DNA of 64,000 nt from Pseudothioclava arenosa (GTDB lineage Bacteria; Pseudomonadota; Alphaproteobacteria; Rhodobacterales; Rhodobacteraceae): assembly GCF_002358085.1 (NCBI RefSeq), contig NZ_NTJD01000002.1, positions 310,001-374,000 of the forward strand. Reading direction: 5' to 3'. Under the pieces are notes generated by a model. It did not search any database. It saw only the letters and a program-made list of their open reading frames with translations, and was not told the origin of the DNA. The translations under genes were made by a program, and so were the position numbers. Positions 36,423-48,770 of this stretch are shown piece after piece. How positions within the stretch are numbered: position 1 is the stretch's first letter; each line of letters opens with the position of its first letter.

Positions 36423-36896
36423 TCAGACGATCTGTCGCACCTTCTCCAGAACCTCTTCGGCATGGCCCGCCACCTTGACCTTGGTCCAATGCGCGGCGAC
36501 CTTGCCGGTGCCGTCGATCACCACGGTCGAACGCTCGATCCCCATGAAGGTCTTGCCGTACATGGATTTCTCGCGCCACACGCCATAGCGTTCGCAGGTA
36601 TCGCCCTCTTCGTCCGAGGCCAGGCGGATCGTCAGCCCGTGCTTCGCGGTGAACTTGCAATGCCGCGCGAGGCTGTCCTTCGAGATCCCCACGACCACGG
36701 CGCCCGCGGCCTCGAACTCGGCGGCGAGGCGGGTGAAATCGAGCGCCTCGGTGGTGCAGCCCGGCGTGTCGTCCTTGGGGTAGAAATAGAGCACTACCTT
36801 GGCGGGGCGCAGCGCCGAGAGCGTCAGCGGCGCCTCGCCATCGGGGCCGGTTGCGGGCAGGGTGAAATCGGGCGCGGTTTCGCCGATCGCGATCAT
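36423..36896 (-). CDS. bcp: Thioredoxin-dependent peroxiredoxin Bcp/PrxQ
   Basis: A 157-residue peroxiredoxin that reduces hydrogen peroxide and organic peroxides. Peroxidatic Cys47 lies in DDTPGCTTEA, with the active-site Thr and later Arg (GIERSTVVID). The resolving Cys found five residues on in E. coli Bcp is replaced by Leu52; Cys80 (LARHCKF) is the likely alternative resolving residue, as in another known Bcp subtype. Cytosolic, no signal peptide. Divergent from the YhdP-like gene. Confidence 0.93.
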   Translation of the reverse strand: MIAIGETAPDFTLPATGPDGEAPLTLSALRPAKVVLYFYPKDDTPGCTTEALDFTRLAAEFEAAGAVVVGISKDSLARHCKFTAKHGLTIRLASDEEGDTCERYGVWREKSMYGKTFMGIERSTVVIDGTGKVAAHWTKVKVAGHAEEVLEKVRQIV

Positions 36897-36992
36897 CGTG
36901 GTCTCCTTGGCTCTTGCTCCGATACCAGAACTAATTCACCATTGGCGGGAATAAAGGGGACGAGGGAAAAAACCCCCGCGCCGCGAGGTAGG

Positions 36993-39900
36993 ATGACCGA
37001 CACGCAACAGCCACCGCCCGCACCCGACGGTGCGGCGCCCGTTCGGGCGAAGGCATCGGCTGGCCCGGACCTGCCCCCGGTGGCTCCGGGTGGTCCGGCG
37101 GAACGGCGCCGCAAGGGTGGGCGCTTTGGGCCGCTGATGTTGCTCAGCCTGCCGTTCATTCTGGTCTTTCTGCTTTTTGTCGGCCTCGCGGTCACGCATC
37201 GCGCGCTCGCCTTGCCGGGCTGGGTGGTGACGCAGGTCGAGACCCGCGCGAACGCGGCGTTGGCAGGGCAGATGCGGGTTCGGATCGTCGAAGGCGCGGA
37301 TGTCATCGTCGATGAGGGCGTGCGCCCGCGCATCCGCTTTCACGGGGTGACCTTGATGCGCCCGGATGGTCGCCCGCTGGCGCATCTGCCCGAGCTGCGC
37401 ACCACGCTTTTTGCCCAGCCGCTGTTGCGCGGCAAGGTGGTGCCGCGCTCGTTCCGGGTGCGCGGCGCGGAGGTCGCGCTGGCGCGCCTGCCCGACGGGC
37501 GGCTTGACCTTGAGCTGGGGCCGGGTGGCGATTTCGCCGAGATGGAAGGCGTCTCGCTGACGCAGGTGCTGGCGGCGTTCGAAGGGCTGTTCGGTCTGCC
37601 GGGGCTGCGCGATCTGGAGCGGATCGAGGGTGAGGATCTGCGCATCCGGCTGACCGATCAGCGCCTTGATCGGGTCTGGAACGTGCGCGACGGCGCCGTC
37701 ACGCTGACGCAGGATGCGCGCGAAATCTCGATCCTGCTGGCCTTTGGCATCGGCGGCGAGGGCGAGGTGCCTGCGCGCGTGGCGATCACCGGCAGCACCT
37801 CGAAAGCCGGGCTTGAGGCGAATTTCTCGGCCAATGTGACCAATGTGAATGCGCGCGATCTTGCGGTGCAGACGCCCGCGCTGGCGCCGCTGCAGGTGGT
37901 CGATGCGCCGATCTCGGGCTCGCTGCGTTCGGGGATCGACGGGCAGGGGCGGCTGTCGCGGATGAACGCGGTGCTGGAGATCGGCCCGGGCGCGATCCGC
38001 CCCGACCCGCGCGTCGAACAGGTGCCGATGCGCGGCGCCAAGGTCTATCTCGAATACGATCCGCAGGCCGGGCAGATGCGCTTTACCGACCTGAGCTTCG
38101 ACAGTCGCGCGCTGCGGCTGCGGGCCTCGGGGCAGACGTTGCTGCGTGATCTGCAAGGCGGGCTGCCGCGGCAGGTGATCGGGCAGGTCGAGATCGCCGA
38201 TCTGCAGCTTGACCCCGAGGGGTTGTTCGAGGCGCCCGCGATCTTTACCGGCGGCGCGGTGGATCTGCGGCTGAGCTTCGATCCTTTCGCGCTGGAAATC
38301 GGGCAGATGCAGCTTCTGGATGGCGACACGCGGCTGACCGCGACCGGCACCGCACGGGTTCTGCCCGAGGGCTGGCAGGTTGCCGTCGACAGCCGCATCA
38401 ACCAGGTCAGCTCCGAGCGCCTGATTCAGCTCTGGCCGACCTTCGTCGTGCCCAAGACCCGCGACTGGGTCGCGCAGAACGTCTCGACGGGCGAGCTGCG
38501 CAATGTGCGCGCGGCGCTGCGCACGCGGCCGAAGCAGGACCCGGAACTGGCGCTGAACTACGAGTTTCGCGGTGCCGAGGTGCAGGTGCTGCGCACCCTG
38601 CCCAAGGTGCAGGAGGGCCGCGGCTTCGCCGCGATTTTCGGGCATCGCCACGGGCTGATGGTCGAGGAGGGACATGTCGTGCCGCCCTCGGGGGGCAAGG
38701 TCGAGGTGGCCGACACGGTGCTGGTCGTGCCCGACCTGCGCATCAAGCCCGCCCCGGCGGTGGTCAACCTGCGCACCCGCTCGCCGATCCCGGCGGCGCT
38801 GTCGCTGCTTGATCAGCCACCCTTCGAGTTTCTGACCAAGGCGGGCCGACCGACCGATCTGGCACAGGGCTGGGCCGAGGCGCTGACCATTCTGCACCTG
38901 CCGCTGGCGGAACATCTCGCGCCCGAGGATGTCGTCTTCGAGGTGGCGGCGCGGCTGACCGATGTCACCTCGGATCAGGTCGTGCCGGGGCGGGAGCTGC
39001 GCGCGTCGCAGCTCGACCTGCGCGCGGATCGCGAGACGCTGTCGATTGCGGGGGCGGGGACGCTCTCGGAGGTGCCCTTCGAGGCCGAATGGCGCCAACC
39101 GCTTGCCGCCGAGGCCAAGGGGCGCTCGCAGGTCGATGGGCGGCTTTTGCTGAGCCAGGCGGCGCTGGATGCTTTCGAGATCCGCATGCCGCAGGGGATG
39201 GTGTCGGGCGAGGGCTGGGCCGATCTGCATCTCGATCTGTCCAGCGAGGCGCCGACGCGCTACCGCCTGACGAGCCGGCTGGAGGGGATCGGCCTTGCGC
39301 TGCCGCAGATCGGCTGGGCGCTTGGCAAGGGCACAACCGCGCGGCTCGAACTTGACGGCGCGCTGGGGGCGCCCGCCAGCGTCGAGCGGCTGTCCTTTGC
39401 TGGGCCCGGGCTGAAGGCCGAAGGCGCGCTGAGCCTGTTGCCCGAAGGCGGGCTGGAGCGCGCGCGCTTCTCGGAGCTCGATATCGGCAGCTGGTTCTCG
39501 GGCAGCGCGGAGCTGATCGGGCGCGGCAATGCGGCCCCGGATGTCGTCGTGACCGGTGGGCAGTTCGATCTGCGCAATTTCCCCGGTGGTGGTGCGGCCA
39601 GCGGGCAGGGCGACGCGGGGCAGATCACGGTTTCGCTCGACGGGCTGCGGGTGAGCGACTCGATCCAGCTGACCGATGTGCAGGGCACGTTCAGCACGCG
39701 CGGCGGCATGAATGGCAAGTTCACGGGCGAGGTGAACGGGCGCGGTCCGCTCCGTGGCACGGTGGCGCCTGCCGAAAACGGCCGGGCGGCGGTGCGGGTG
39801 CTGTCGGACGATGCCGGGCGGGTGTTGCGCTCGGCCGGGGTGTTCGACCGGGGTCGCGGCGGCACGCTCGACCTGACCTTGCTGCCGGTCGGGGCAAACG

Positions 39901-40358
39901 ATTACGACGGCAAGCTCAAGATGACCGATTTCCGCGTCAAGGATGCGCCGGTGCTGGCGACGATGCTGGGGGCGGCCTCGGTGATCGGGCTGGTCGAGCA
40001 GTTGAATGGCGACGGCATCCTGTTCTCCGAGGTCTCGGGGCGGTTCCTCTTGACCGATCAGGGGGTTCAGATCAGAAGGGGCGACGCGGTCGGGGCCTCG
40101 ATGGGGGTCACGATGACCGGCAATTTCTATCCCGCGAGTGGAAAGATCGACATGCAGGGCGTGGTGTCGCCATTCTATCTGGTCAATGGCATCGGGCAGG
40201 TGCTGACCCGGCGCGGCGAGGGGCTGTTCGGCTTCAACTACACGCTGACCGGCACGCAGCTTGCCCCGGTCGTCACTGTGAACCCGTTCTCGCTGTTCAC
40301 GCCGGGCATGTTCCGCGAGATTTTCCGCCGCGACCCTCCGCCACTGGCCCAAGAATGA
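36993..40358 (+). CDS. AsmA/YhdP-like protein (DUF3971 domain), possible phospholipid-transport bridge
   Basis: A 1121-residue membrane-anchored periplasmic protein. A Pro-rich cytoplasmic tail precedes one membrane helix (about 46-68), then a very long beta-rich region with repeated LxG/xLxGxl patterns and a C-terminal AsmA-like part ([56 protein letters not shown]). This is the architecture of DUF3971/YhdP proteins, members of the AsmA/TamB group now thought to carry phospholipids between membranes. ATG 36993 with GAGGTAGG upstream is used; the open frame continues back to 36462 over bcp and is not coding there. Overlaps queA by 4 bases. Confidence 0.85.
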   Translation: MTDTQQPPPAPDGAAPVRAKASAGPDLPPVAPGGPAERRRKGGRFGPLMLLSLPFILVFLLFVGLAVTHRALALPGWVVTQVETRANAALAGQMRVRIVEGADVIVDEGVRPRIRFHGVTLMRPDGRPLAHLPELRTTLFAQPLLRGKVVPRSFRVRGAEVALARLPDGRLDLELGPGGDFAEMEGVSLTQVLAAFEGLFGLPGLRDLERIEGEDLRIRLTDQRLDRVWNVRDGAVTLTQDAREISILLAFGIGGEGEVPARVAITGSTSKAGLEANFSANVTNVNARDLAVQTPALAPLQVVDAPISGSLRSGIDGQGRLSRMNAVLEIGPGAIRPDPRVEQVPMRGAKVYLEYDPQAGQMRFTDLSFDSRALRLRASGQTLLRDLQGGLPRQVIGQVEIADLQLDPEGLFEAPAIFTGGAVDLRLSFDPFALEIGQMQLLDGDTRLTATGTARVLPEGWQVAVDSRINQVSSERLIQLWPTFVVPKTRDWVAQNVSTGELRNVRAALRTRPKQDPELALNYEFRGAEVQVLRTLPKVQEGRGFAAIFGHRHGLMVEEGHVVPPSGGKVEVADTVLVVPDLRIKPAPAVVNLRTRSPIPAALSLLDQPPFEFLTKAGRPTDLAQGWAEALTILHLPLAEHLAPEDVVFEVAARLTDVTSDQVVPGRELRASQLDLRADRETLSIAGAGTLSEVPFEAEWRQPLAAEAKGRSQVDGRLLLSQAALDAFEIRMPQGMVSGEGWADLHLDLSSEAPTRYRLTSRLEGIGLALPQIGWALGKGTTARLELDGALGAPASVERLSFAGPGLKAEGALSLLPEGGLERARFSELDIGSWFSGSAELIGRGNAAPDVVVTGGQFDLRNFPGGGAASGQGDAGQITVSLDGLRVSDSIQLTDVQGTFSTRGGMNGKFTGEVNGRGPLRGTVAPAENGRAAVRVLSDDAGRVLRSAGVFDRGRGGTLDLTLLPVGANDYDGKLKMTDFRVKDAPVLATMLGAASVIGLVEQLNGDGILFSEVSGRFLLTDQGVQIRRGDAVGASMGVTMTGNFYPASGKIDMQGVVSPFYLVNGIGQVLTRRGEGLFGFNYTLTGTQLAPVVTVNPFSLFTPGMFREIFRRDPPPLAQE

Positions 40359-41401
40359 AACTGGACGATTTCGATTTTCACCTGCCCGAAGGGCTGATTG
40401 CGACGCGCCCGGCGCGCCCGCGCGACGCGGCGCGGCTGTTGCTGGCCGAGGGCGATGCGATCACCGATCGCCATGTGCACGACCTGGTCGATATCCTGCG
40501 TCCGGGCGACCGGCTGGTGTTGAACAACACCAAGGTGATCCCGGCGCGGCTGGCGGGCACGCGCACGCGCCAGAGCGCGCAGGGCGAGGTGGTGGCCAAG
40601 GTCGAGGTGACGCTGCTGGAGCCCGCGCCGGGGGGCGAATGGAGCGCGCTGGCAAAGCCCCTGCGCAAGCTCCGCGAAGGGGAGGAGATCGTGTTCTCGC
40701 CGGCGCTCTCGGCTGAGGTGCGCGCGATCGAGGCAGGCCAGATGCGCATCGCCTTCAACCTCGCGGGCGAGGATTTCGACGTGGCGCTGGCCGAGGCGGG
40801 CGCGATGCCCTTGCCGCCCTATATCGCCGCGCTGCGCGCCCCCGACGAGGCCGACAAATCCGATTACCAGACCGTTTTCGCGCGCCATTCGGGCGCCGTG
40901 GCGGCCCCCACCGCGAGCCTGCATTTCACGCCGGAACTTCTGGAAAAACTGCATGAAAAAGGCGTCACCTTCACCGAGGTCACGCTGCATGTCGGCGCGG
41001 GCACCTTCCTGCCGGTCAAGGTCGAGGACGTGACCACCCATAATATGCATGCCGAATGGGGCGAGGTCAGCGCCGCTGCCGCCGCCGAGATCGCCGCCAC
41101 CAAGGCCGCCGGAGGGCGGGTCATTCCGGTCGGCACCACGGCGCTGCGGCTGATCGAGACGGCCGCGCGCAGCGGGCAGATCGCGCCTTTCGAGGGCACG
41201 ACCGATATCTTCATCTACCCGGGCTTCACCTTCCACGTGGCCGACGCGCTGATGACCAATTTCCATCTGCCGAAATCGACGCTCTTGATGCTGGTTTCGG
41301 CGCTGATGGGGCAGGACCGCATCCGCCGCATCTATTCCCATGCCGTGGCCAACGGCTATCGGTTCTTTTCCTATGGTGACGCGTCGCTTCTGATCCCGTG
41401 A
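40355..41401 (+). CDS. queA: S-adenosylmethionine:tRNA ribosyltransferase-isomerase
   Basis: A 348-residue enzyme making epoxyqueuosine in tRNA (queuosine pathway). Signatures: [79 protein letters not shown], and [15 protein letters not shown]. The ATG overlaps the stop of the YhdP-like gene (ATGA), so translation is coupled. No tgt gene follows in this window; the next gene is an MFS transporter. Confidence 0.97.
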   Translation: MKLDDFDFHLPEGLIATRPARPRDAARLLLAEGDAITDRHVHDLVDILRPGDRLVLNNTKVIPARLAGTRTRQSAQGEVVAKVEVTLLEPAPGGEWSALAKPLRKLREGEEIVFSPALSAEVRAIEAGQMRIAFNLAGEDFDVALAEAGAMPLPPYIAALRAPDEADKSDYQTVFARHSGAVAAPTASLHFTPELLEKLHEKGVTFTEVTLHVGAGTFLPVKVEDVTTHNMHAEWGEVSAAAAAEIAATKAAGGRVIPVGTTALRLIETAARSGQIAPFEGTTDIFIYPGFTFHVADALMTNFHLPKSTLLMLVSALMGQDRIRRIYSHAVANGYRFFSYGDASLLIP

Positions 41402-41474
41402 TGTCGGTATCAGCCTGTTCCTGCCGTCGCGGCGGGGGTAGACGTGGCCTCTTTGACCTGTAAGGCTCGCGGTT

Positions 41475-42728
41475 ATGATCGACGTTCTCAAACAATCCTG
41501 GGCGCTGTTGCTGGGCATCCTTTTGCTGATGGTCGGCAATGGGATGCAGGGCACGCTCCTGGGGATTCGGGGCGAGATCGAGGGCATCGACACCTTCCAC
41601 ATGTCGCTGGTGATGTCGGCCTATTTCGCAGGCTTCCTGTTCGGCTCGCGCATGGTGCCGGGGATGATCGCGCGGGTGGGCCATGTGCGGGTCTTCGCGG
41701 CGCTCGGATCACTGATCTCGGCGGTGCTGATCCTCTATGCCGCCGCGCCGAACTGGTATGCGTGGACGGCGCTGCGGCTGTTGATCGGGTTCTGTTTCTC
41801 GGGGGTCTATATCACCGCCGAGAGCTGGCTGAACGCCTCCTCGACCAATGCGACGCGTGGGCGCGCGCTCTCGGCCTATATGATCATGCAGATGGTCGGC
41901 ATCACCGCCGCGCAATTCCTGCTGAACGTGGGCGATCCGGCGGGGTGGTTCCTGTTCGTGATCCCCTCGGTGCTGGTGTCGATCGCCTTCACGCCGATCC
42001 TGCTGTCGGCGAGCCCCGCGCCGCGCTTTGATACGATCGAGCGGATGAGCTTCGCGCGGCTGTTTCGCGCCTCGCCGCTGGGCTGTGTCGGCATCTTCCT
42101 GATGGGCGGGATATTTTCGGCGCTTTTCGCCATGGCCTCGGTCTGGGGCACGAGCGTCGGCCTCGGCGTGCGCGAGATTTCGTCCTTCGTCGCCGCGATC
42201 TATATCGGCGGGCTGGTCGCGCAATATCCGATCGGCTGGCTGTCGGACCGGATGGACCGGCGCGTCCTGATCCTCGCGCTTTCGGCCCTCGGTGCGGTGG
42301 CGATGTTCGCAGTGGTGGCGCTGGACCCGCCCTTTGGCGTGATCCTCTTTGCCGGCGCGCTGATGGGCGGCGTCGCGAACCCGCTCTATTCGCTGCTCCT
42401 GGCCTATACCAACGACTTCCTTGAGCTCTCGGACATGCCGGCGGCCTCGGCGGGGTTGATGTTCATCAACGGGGTGGGGGCGGTGACCGGCCCGATCCTG
42501 ACCGGCTGGCTGATGGGCGCGACCGGGTCGAACGGGTTCTTCCTGTTCCTCGGCGTGCTGAGCGCGGGGCTGGCGGGCTATGCAGGCTGGCGGATGACGC
42601 GCCGCCCGTCGGTGCCGCCCGAAGAGACCGGGGCCTTTGCGGTGCTTTCGCCAGCGGCGACAACGCTTGCCGTCGAGCTCGCGCTGGAGGCCGCGCAAGA
42701 GGACACGCCCGAGCCTTCCGCGCCCTGA
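41475..42728 (+). CDS. MFS transporter
   Basis: A 417-residue major facilitator with about 12 hydrophobic segments. The start WALLLGILLLMVGNGMQGTL, the GxLaDr-like loop GSRMVPGMIARVGHVRV between helices 2 and 3, the helix-5 region YITAESWLNASS, and QYPIGWLSDRMDRR between helices 8 and 9 place it with YcaD-like transporters. Substrate not predictable. The C-terminal 40 residues are cytoplasmic and acidic. It follows queA after 73 bases. Confidence 0.9.
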   Translation: MIDVLKQSWALLLGILLLMVGNGMQGTLLGIRGEIEGIDTFHMSLVMSAYFAGFLFGSRMVPGMIARVGHVRVFAALGSLISAVLILYAAAPNWYAWTALRLLIGFCFSGVYITAESWLNASSTNATRGRALSAYMIMQMVGITAAQFLLNVGDPAGWFLFVIPSVLVSIAFTPILLSASPAPRFDTIERMSFARLFRASPLGCVGIFLMGGIFSALFAMASVWGTSVGLGVREISSFVAAIYIGGLVAQYPIGWLSDRMDRRVLILALSALGAVAMFAVVALDPPFGVILFAGALMGGVANPLYSLLLAYTNDFLELSDMPAASAGLMFINGVGAVTGPILTGWLMGATGSNGFFLFLGVLSAGLAGYAGWRMTRRPSVPPEETGAFAVLSPAATTLAVELALEAAQEDTPEPSAP

Positions 42729-42780
42729 GGTTGCAATCTGATCCCTCGAAGCGCAGCATGGAGCTTTGAGGGAGGATCGC

Positions 42781-43344
42781 ATGGAAACGCCACAGACGCT
42801 GCTGGACTATTGGGAACATGAGGTCGGTGCCAAGCGCTGGTATGCCTCGGACGGGGTGCTGGACGCCGCAATCCGCGATCGCTTTCTGGCGCTCTGGCAA
42901 GAGGCGCGGGGCGGGGCGCTTGAGGATTGGCGCGCGACACCAGAGGGCGCGCTCGCGCTGGTGATCCTGCTCGATCAGTTCCCCCGCAACATGTTCCGCG
43001 ATGGCGCCGAAAGCTTCGCCACCGATGCGCAGGCGCGCGAGGTCGCGCGATCCGCGATCGAGGCAGGGCAGGACGCAAGCATCGCACCGCCGCTCAAGCA
43101 GTTCTTCTACCTGCCCTTCATGCATTCCGAGGAGCTGGCCGATCAGGATTATGCCATCGCGCTGTTCTCGACGCGCCTGCCCGGCGACAACCTGCGCCAC
43201 GCCCGCGCCCATCGCGCGGTGATCGCGCGGTTCGGTCATTTCCCCTGGCGCAACCGCGCGCTCGGCCGCGAGACGGGCCGCGACGAAGAGCGGTTTCTTG
43301 CCGAGGGCGGCTATGGAAAAGCGCTGCAGGAGGTTTCTGATTGA
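42781..43344 (+). CDS. DUF924 family protein
   Basis: A 187-residue alpha-helical protein of DUF924. LLDYWEHEVGAKRWYASDGV, LALVILLDQFPRNMFRDGA, PLKQFFYLPFMHSEE and VIARFGHFPWRNRALGRE are the conserved blocks; the fold resembles tetratricopeptide-like helical repeats and the function is unknown. ATG 42781 follows GGAGG by seven bases; a TTG at 42766 in frame lacks a suitable ribosome site. An AT-rich hairpin follows before lpd. Confidence 0.9.
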   Translation: METPQTLLDYWEHEVGAKRWYASDGVLDAAIRDRFLALWQEARGGALEDWRATPEGALALVILLDQFPRNMFRDGAESFATDAQAREVARSAIEAGQDASIAPPLKQFFYLPFMHSEELADQDYAIALFSTRLPGDNLRHARAHRAVIARFGHFPWRNRALGRETGRDEERFLAEGGYGKALQEVSD

Positions 43345-43353
43345 AGTGCTGAA

Positions 43354-43382
43354 AAAAATAGTTTAATGCCAAACTAGTTTTT
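43354..43382. promoter_or_regulatory. AT-rich inverted repeat between DUF924 and lpd
   Basis: TAGTTT (43359-43364) and AAACTA (43371-43376) pair around a six-base loop, flanked by AAAAA and, after one G, TTTTT. It is the only such AT-rich stretch nearby and lies 15-40 bases before lpd. It could end the DUF924 transcript or bind a regulator of lpd. Confidence 0.4.
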
Positions 43383-43396
43383 AGGCGGAGGATCCC

Positions 43397-44791
43397 ATGA
43401 CCGAGAAAAGCTTCGATATGATCGTTATTGGCGCAGGCCCGGGGGGCTATGTGGCCGCGATCCGGGGCGCGCAGCTTGGGCTGAATGTCGCCATCGTCGA
43501 GCGCGAGCATCTGGGCGGTATCTGCCTGAACTGGGGCTGTATCCCGACCAAGGCGCTCCTGCGCTCGGCCGAGGTGTTCCACCTGATGGAGCGCGCCAAG
43601 GATTTCGGCCTCTCGGCGGACAAGATCGGCTATGACCTCGACGCGGTCGTGCAGCGTTCGCGCGGCGTGGCCAAGCAGCTTTCCGGCGGCATCGGTCACC
43701 TGATGAAAAAGAACAAGATCACCGTCTTCATGGGCGCCGCGACGATCCCGGCCAAGGGCAAGGTTTCGGTCAAGACCGACAAGGGCACCGAGGAGCTGAG
43801 CGCGAAGGCCATCGTGCTGGCAACCGGCGCGCGGGCGCGTGAACTGCCGGGCCTTGAGGCCGATGGCGATCTGGTCTGGACCTACAAGCACGCGCTGGTG
43901 CCGAGCCGCATGCCCAAAAAACTGCTGGTTATCGGTTCGGGCGCGATCGGTATCGAATTCGCCAGCTTCTTCAATACCTTGGGCGCCGACACCACGGTCG
44001 TCGAGGTGATGGACCGCGTCCTGCCCGTCGAAGACGCCGAGATATCGGCCTTCGCCAAGAAGCAGTTCGAAAAGCAGGGCATGAAGATCCGCGAAAAGAC
44101 CACGGTCACCAAGCTCGACCGCGCCAAGGGCAAGGTCACCGCGCATCTCGAAGCCGGCGGCAAGACCGTCACCGAAGAGTTCGACACGGTGATCTCGGCG
44201 GTGGGCATCGTCGGCAATGTCGAGGGGCTGGGCCTCGAGGCGCTCGGCGTGAAAATCGACCGCACCCATGTCGTTGTCGATGAATTCTGCCGCACCGGCG
44301 TCGATGGGCTTTATGCCATCGGCGACATCGCCGGCGCGCCTTGGCTTGCCCACAAGGCCAGCCATGAAGGCGTGATGGTGGCCGAAGTGATCGCGGGCAA
44401 GCACGCCCACCCGATCAAACCCGGCTCGATCGCGGGCTGCACCTATTGCCACCCGCAGGTCGCCTCGGTTGGCATGACCGAAGCCAAGGCGAAAGAGGCG
44501 GGCTATCAGGTCAAGGTCGGCCGCTTCCCCTTCATTGGCAACGGCAAGGCGATCGCGCTTGGCGAGCCCGAAGGCTTGGTGAAAACCGTGTTCGATGCGA
44601 AAACCGGTGAGCTTCTGGGCGCGCATATGGTCGGCGCTGAGGTGACCGAGATGATCCAGGGCTATGTGATCGGCCGCACGCTGGAAACCGTCGAGGAAGA
44701 CCTGATGAACACCGTCTTCCCGCATCCGACGCTCTCGGAAATGATGCATGAATCGGTGCTGAACGCCTATGGGCGCGCGCTGCACATCTGA
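43397..44791 (+). CDS. lpd: Dihydrolipoyl dehydrogenase (E3)
   Basis: A 464-residue FAD disulfide oxidoreductase that reoxidises dihydrolipoamide of 2-oxoacid dehydrogenase or glycine-cleavage complexes, passing electrons to NAD. FAD motif GAGPGGYVAA; redox pair Cys43/Cys48 in GGICLNWGCIPTKA; NAD motif IGSGAIGIEFASF; second FAD motif YAIGDIAGAPWLAHKA; and the C-terminal His443-Glu448 pair in HPTLSE. No E1 or E2 genes are near, so the complex served is not shown. Strong GGAGG upstream. Confidence 0.96.
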   Translation: MTEKSFDMIVIGAGPGGYVAAIRGAQLGLNVAIVEREHLGGICLNWGCIPTKALLRSAEVFHLMERAKDFGLSADKIGYDLDAVVQRSRGVAKQLSGGIGHLMKKNKITVFMGAATIPAKGKVSVKTDKGTEELSAKAIVLATGARARELPGLEADGDLVWTYKHALVPSRMPKKLLVIGSGAIGIEFASFFNTLGADTTVVEVMDRVLPVEDAEISAFAKKQFEKQGMKIREKTTVTKLDRAKGKVTAHLEAGGKTVTEEFDTVISAVGIVGNVEGLGLEALGVKIDRTHVVVDEFCRTGVDGLYAIGDIAGAPWLAHKASHEGVMVAEVIAGKHAHPIKPGSIAGCTYCHPQVASVGMTEAKAKEAGYQVKVGRFPFIGNGKAIALGEPEGLVKTVFDAKTGELLGAHMVGAEVTEMIQGYVIGRTLETVEEDLMNTVFPHPTLSEMMHESVLNAYGRALHI

Positions 44792-44792
44792 T

Positions 44793-44812
44793 TTCTTCTT
44801 GGCGAAAATACG
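44793..44812 (+). repeat. Family A repeat, single arm
   Basis: TTCTTCTTGGCGAAAATACG matches the right arm of the family A inverted repeats, but no left arm is present. It starts one base after the lpd stop codon. Confidence 0.7.
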
Positions 44813-44824
44813 CCGGGGGAATGC

Positions 44825-44851
44825 AAAAAGGGGCCGCTCAGGCCCCTTTTT
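44825..44851. terminator. Bidirectional terminator between lpd and the rhodanese gene
   Basis: A perfect 11-bp stem AAAAAGGGGCC/GGCCCCTTTTT with a five-base loop between two convergent genes. Confidence 0.92.
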
Positions 44852-44881
44852 CATGGGGGCAGCGCCCCCGTTTTTCCGGCC

Positions 44882-45256
44882 TCAGCCGCGCTCGACGGCG
44901 CCGCCCGCCTGATACCAGTCGTAAAGCCCGCCGAGGTTATAGACCTCTTTGTAGCCCATCTGCGCCAGCATCTGCGCCGCCCCCTGGCTGCGCGCGCCCG
45001 ATGCGCAATAGAGCGCAACCGGCGTCTCCGGCGACAGCTCCTTGAGGCATTCCGGGCTCGCCGGATCGCATTTCATCTTGAGCGCCATCAGCGGCACATG
45101 CAGCGCGCCCGCCGCCTTGCCCTGACGCAGCTCCATCCCGTCGCGCACGTCGATCACGACCAGCTCGCCCGCCGCGTGACGCGCGACCGCATCCTTTGCC
45201 GAGATCCGCTGCACACCCGCACCACCCGGGCCGGCCGCCCGCAGGAAGTTGAACAT
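44882..45256 (-). CDS. Rhodanese-like domain protein
   Basis: A 124-residue single-domain sulfurtransferase. VVIDVRDGMELRQGKAAGAL, HVPLMAL and the active-site loop YCASGARSQGAAQML define the rhodanese fold; the nucleophile would be the Cys of CASGAR. A central segment with two further cysteines (KMKCDPASPECLKEL) is unusual and could bind metal or form a disulfide. It may move sulfane sulfur or act in stress signalling; no partner is adjacent. Cytosolic. Confidence 0.9.
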   Translation of the reverse strand: MFNFLRAAGPGGAGVQRISAKDAVARHAAGELVVIDVRDGMELRQGKAAGALHVPLMALKMKCDPASPECLKELSPETPVALYCASGARSQGAAQMLAQMGYKEVYNLGGLYDWYQAGGAVERG

Positions 45257-45434
45257 CGCTTAGCCCTTTCGCGTTCATTGCGCCCAATCGTCGCGGGCGC
45301 TTTCCCCTCATGTGGCAGATGCAGCATTTAAATCAAGAGGCGCGTTTGGAAATACATTCAGAAAAGCGAATGACTGATGCCTTGCGCGGCTTTTTGCCTG
45401 CACCTTGGGCGGGCAGGGCGCGGAAGTGACGAAA

Positions 45435-45449
45435 GTTCCCGCTTCGTTC
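45435..45449. promoter_or_regulatory. LexA (SOS) box of uvrA
   Basis: GTTC-CCGCTTC-GTTC is an exact match to the alphaproteobacterial LexA site GTTC-N7-GTTC, just upstream of the uvrA promoter. Confidence 0.85.
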
Positions 45450-45460
45450 GCACATTTCGA

Positions 45461-45489
45461 TTGGAGACTCGCCGCCCTTCCCCTATCTA
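45461..45489 (+). promoter_or_regulatory. Promoter of uvrA
   Basis: TTGGAG (45461-45466), 17 bases, TATCTA (45484-45489), 23 bases ahead of the uvrA start; the LexA box ends 11 bases before the -35. Confidence 0.6.
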
Positions 45490-45512
45490 GAACCTGTCGA
45501 ACGGGGGTTGGC

Positions 45513-48368
<2,856 letters not shown>

Positions 48369-48370
48369 GG

Positions 48371-48760
48371 TTAACGCCGGTAGTGGCGTTTGACCTTTTC
48401 GATCACGGTCCCGGTCTCGGACGAGACCTTGTAGATCACGTTCTCGAAGATGTAATAGCGCCACGGCCCGTCCACCGGGGGCAGGTCGTAGCGGTTCAGG
48501 TCCATGATCATCGACTGTTCGTAGATCGGGAACGGGTCGCCGGGCTCGAACCGCTCGCGCAGCTTGCCCTGCAGCACCCAGCGCGTGTGACCGTTCACGC
48601 TGACCGCGCAGAACGTATCGCCGGATTTCAGCGTCCGGCACTCGCGTTCGGGCTCGGGCGCGGCGCCCGGACTGTCCTGCGCCAAGGCCGCCGTTGCCCC
48701 GCAAACCAGCGCCCCGGCGAGCCAGAGACGCAGCGGCGGCGGGGCGTATCGGCGATGCAT
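48371..48760 (-). CDS. Small secreted protein of unknown function (129 aa)
   Basis: A 129-residue exported protein: signal peptide RLWLAGALVCGATAALA, a Pro/Glu-rich linker, two cysteines (ECRTLKSGDTFC) that could form a disulfide, then an R-x-Y/W-rich segment ending FENVIYKVSSETGTVIEKVKR. That last part matches the neighbour's YVYRVDRETGKVLNFIG, and both proteins share a GD/RGD-Y-x(n)-R-Y pattern, so the two are paralogues. The pattern recalls RcnB-type periplasmic proteins, but I would not name it so. It ends two bases after the uvrA stop on the opposite strand. Confidence 0.8.
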   Translation of the reverse strand: MHRRYAPPPLRLWLAGALVCGATAALAQDSPGAAPEPERECRTLKSGDTFCAVSVNGHTRWVLQGKLRERFEPGDPFPIYEQSMIMDLNRYDLPPVDGPWRYYIFENVIYKVSSETGTVIEKVKRHYRR

Positions 48761-48770
48761 CGCGCTCTCC

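Noticed and set aside
36462-36992. Extension of the YhdP-like frame over bcp
   Set aside because: Antisense to a clear peroxiredoxin gene; ATG 36993 has its own ribosome site.
36936-40352. 1138-residue minus-strand frame opposite the YhdP-like gene
   Set aside because: Shadow; composition Arg/Gln/His-rich with no hydrophobic core pattern, while the plus frame has a membrane anchor and AsmA-like C-terminus.
45490-45502. GAAC-N5-GAAC near the uvrA start as a second LexA box
   Set aside because: Spacing is five, not seven; the exact box is at 45435-45449.
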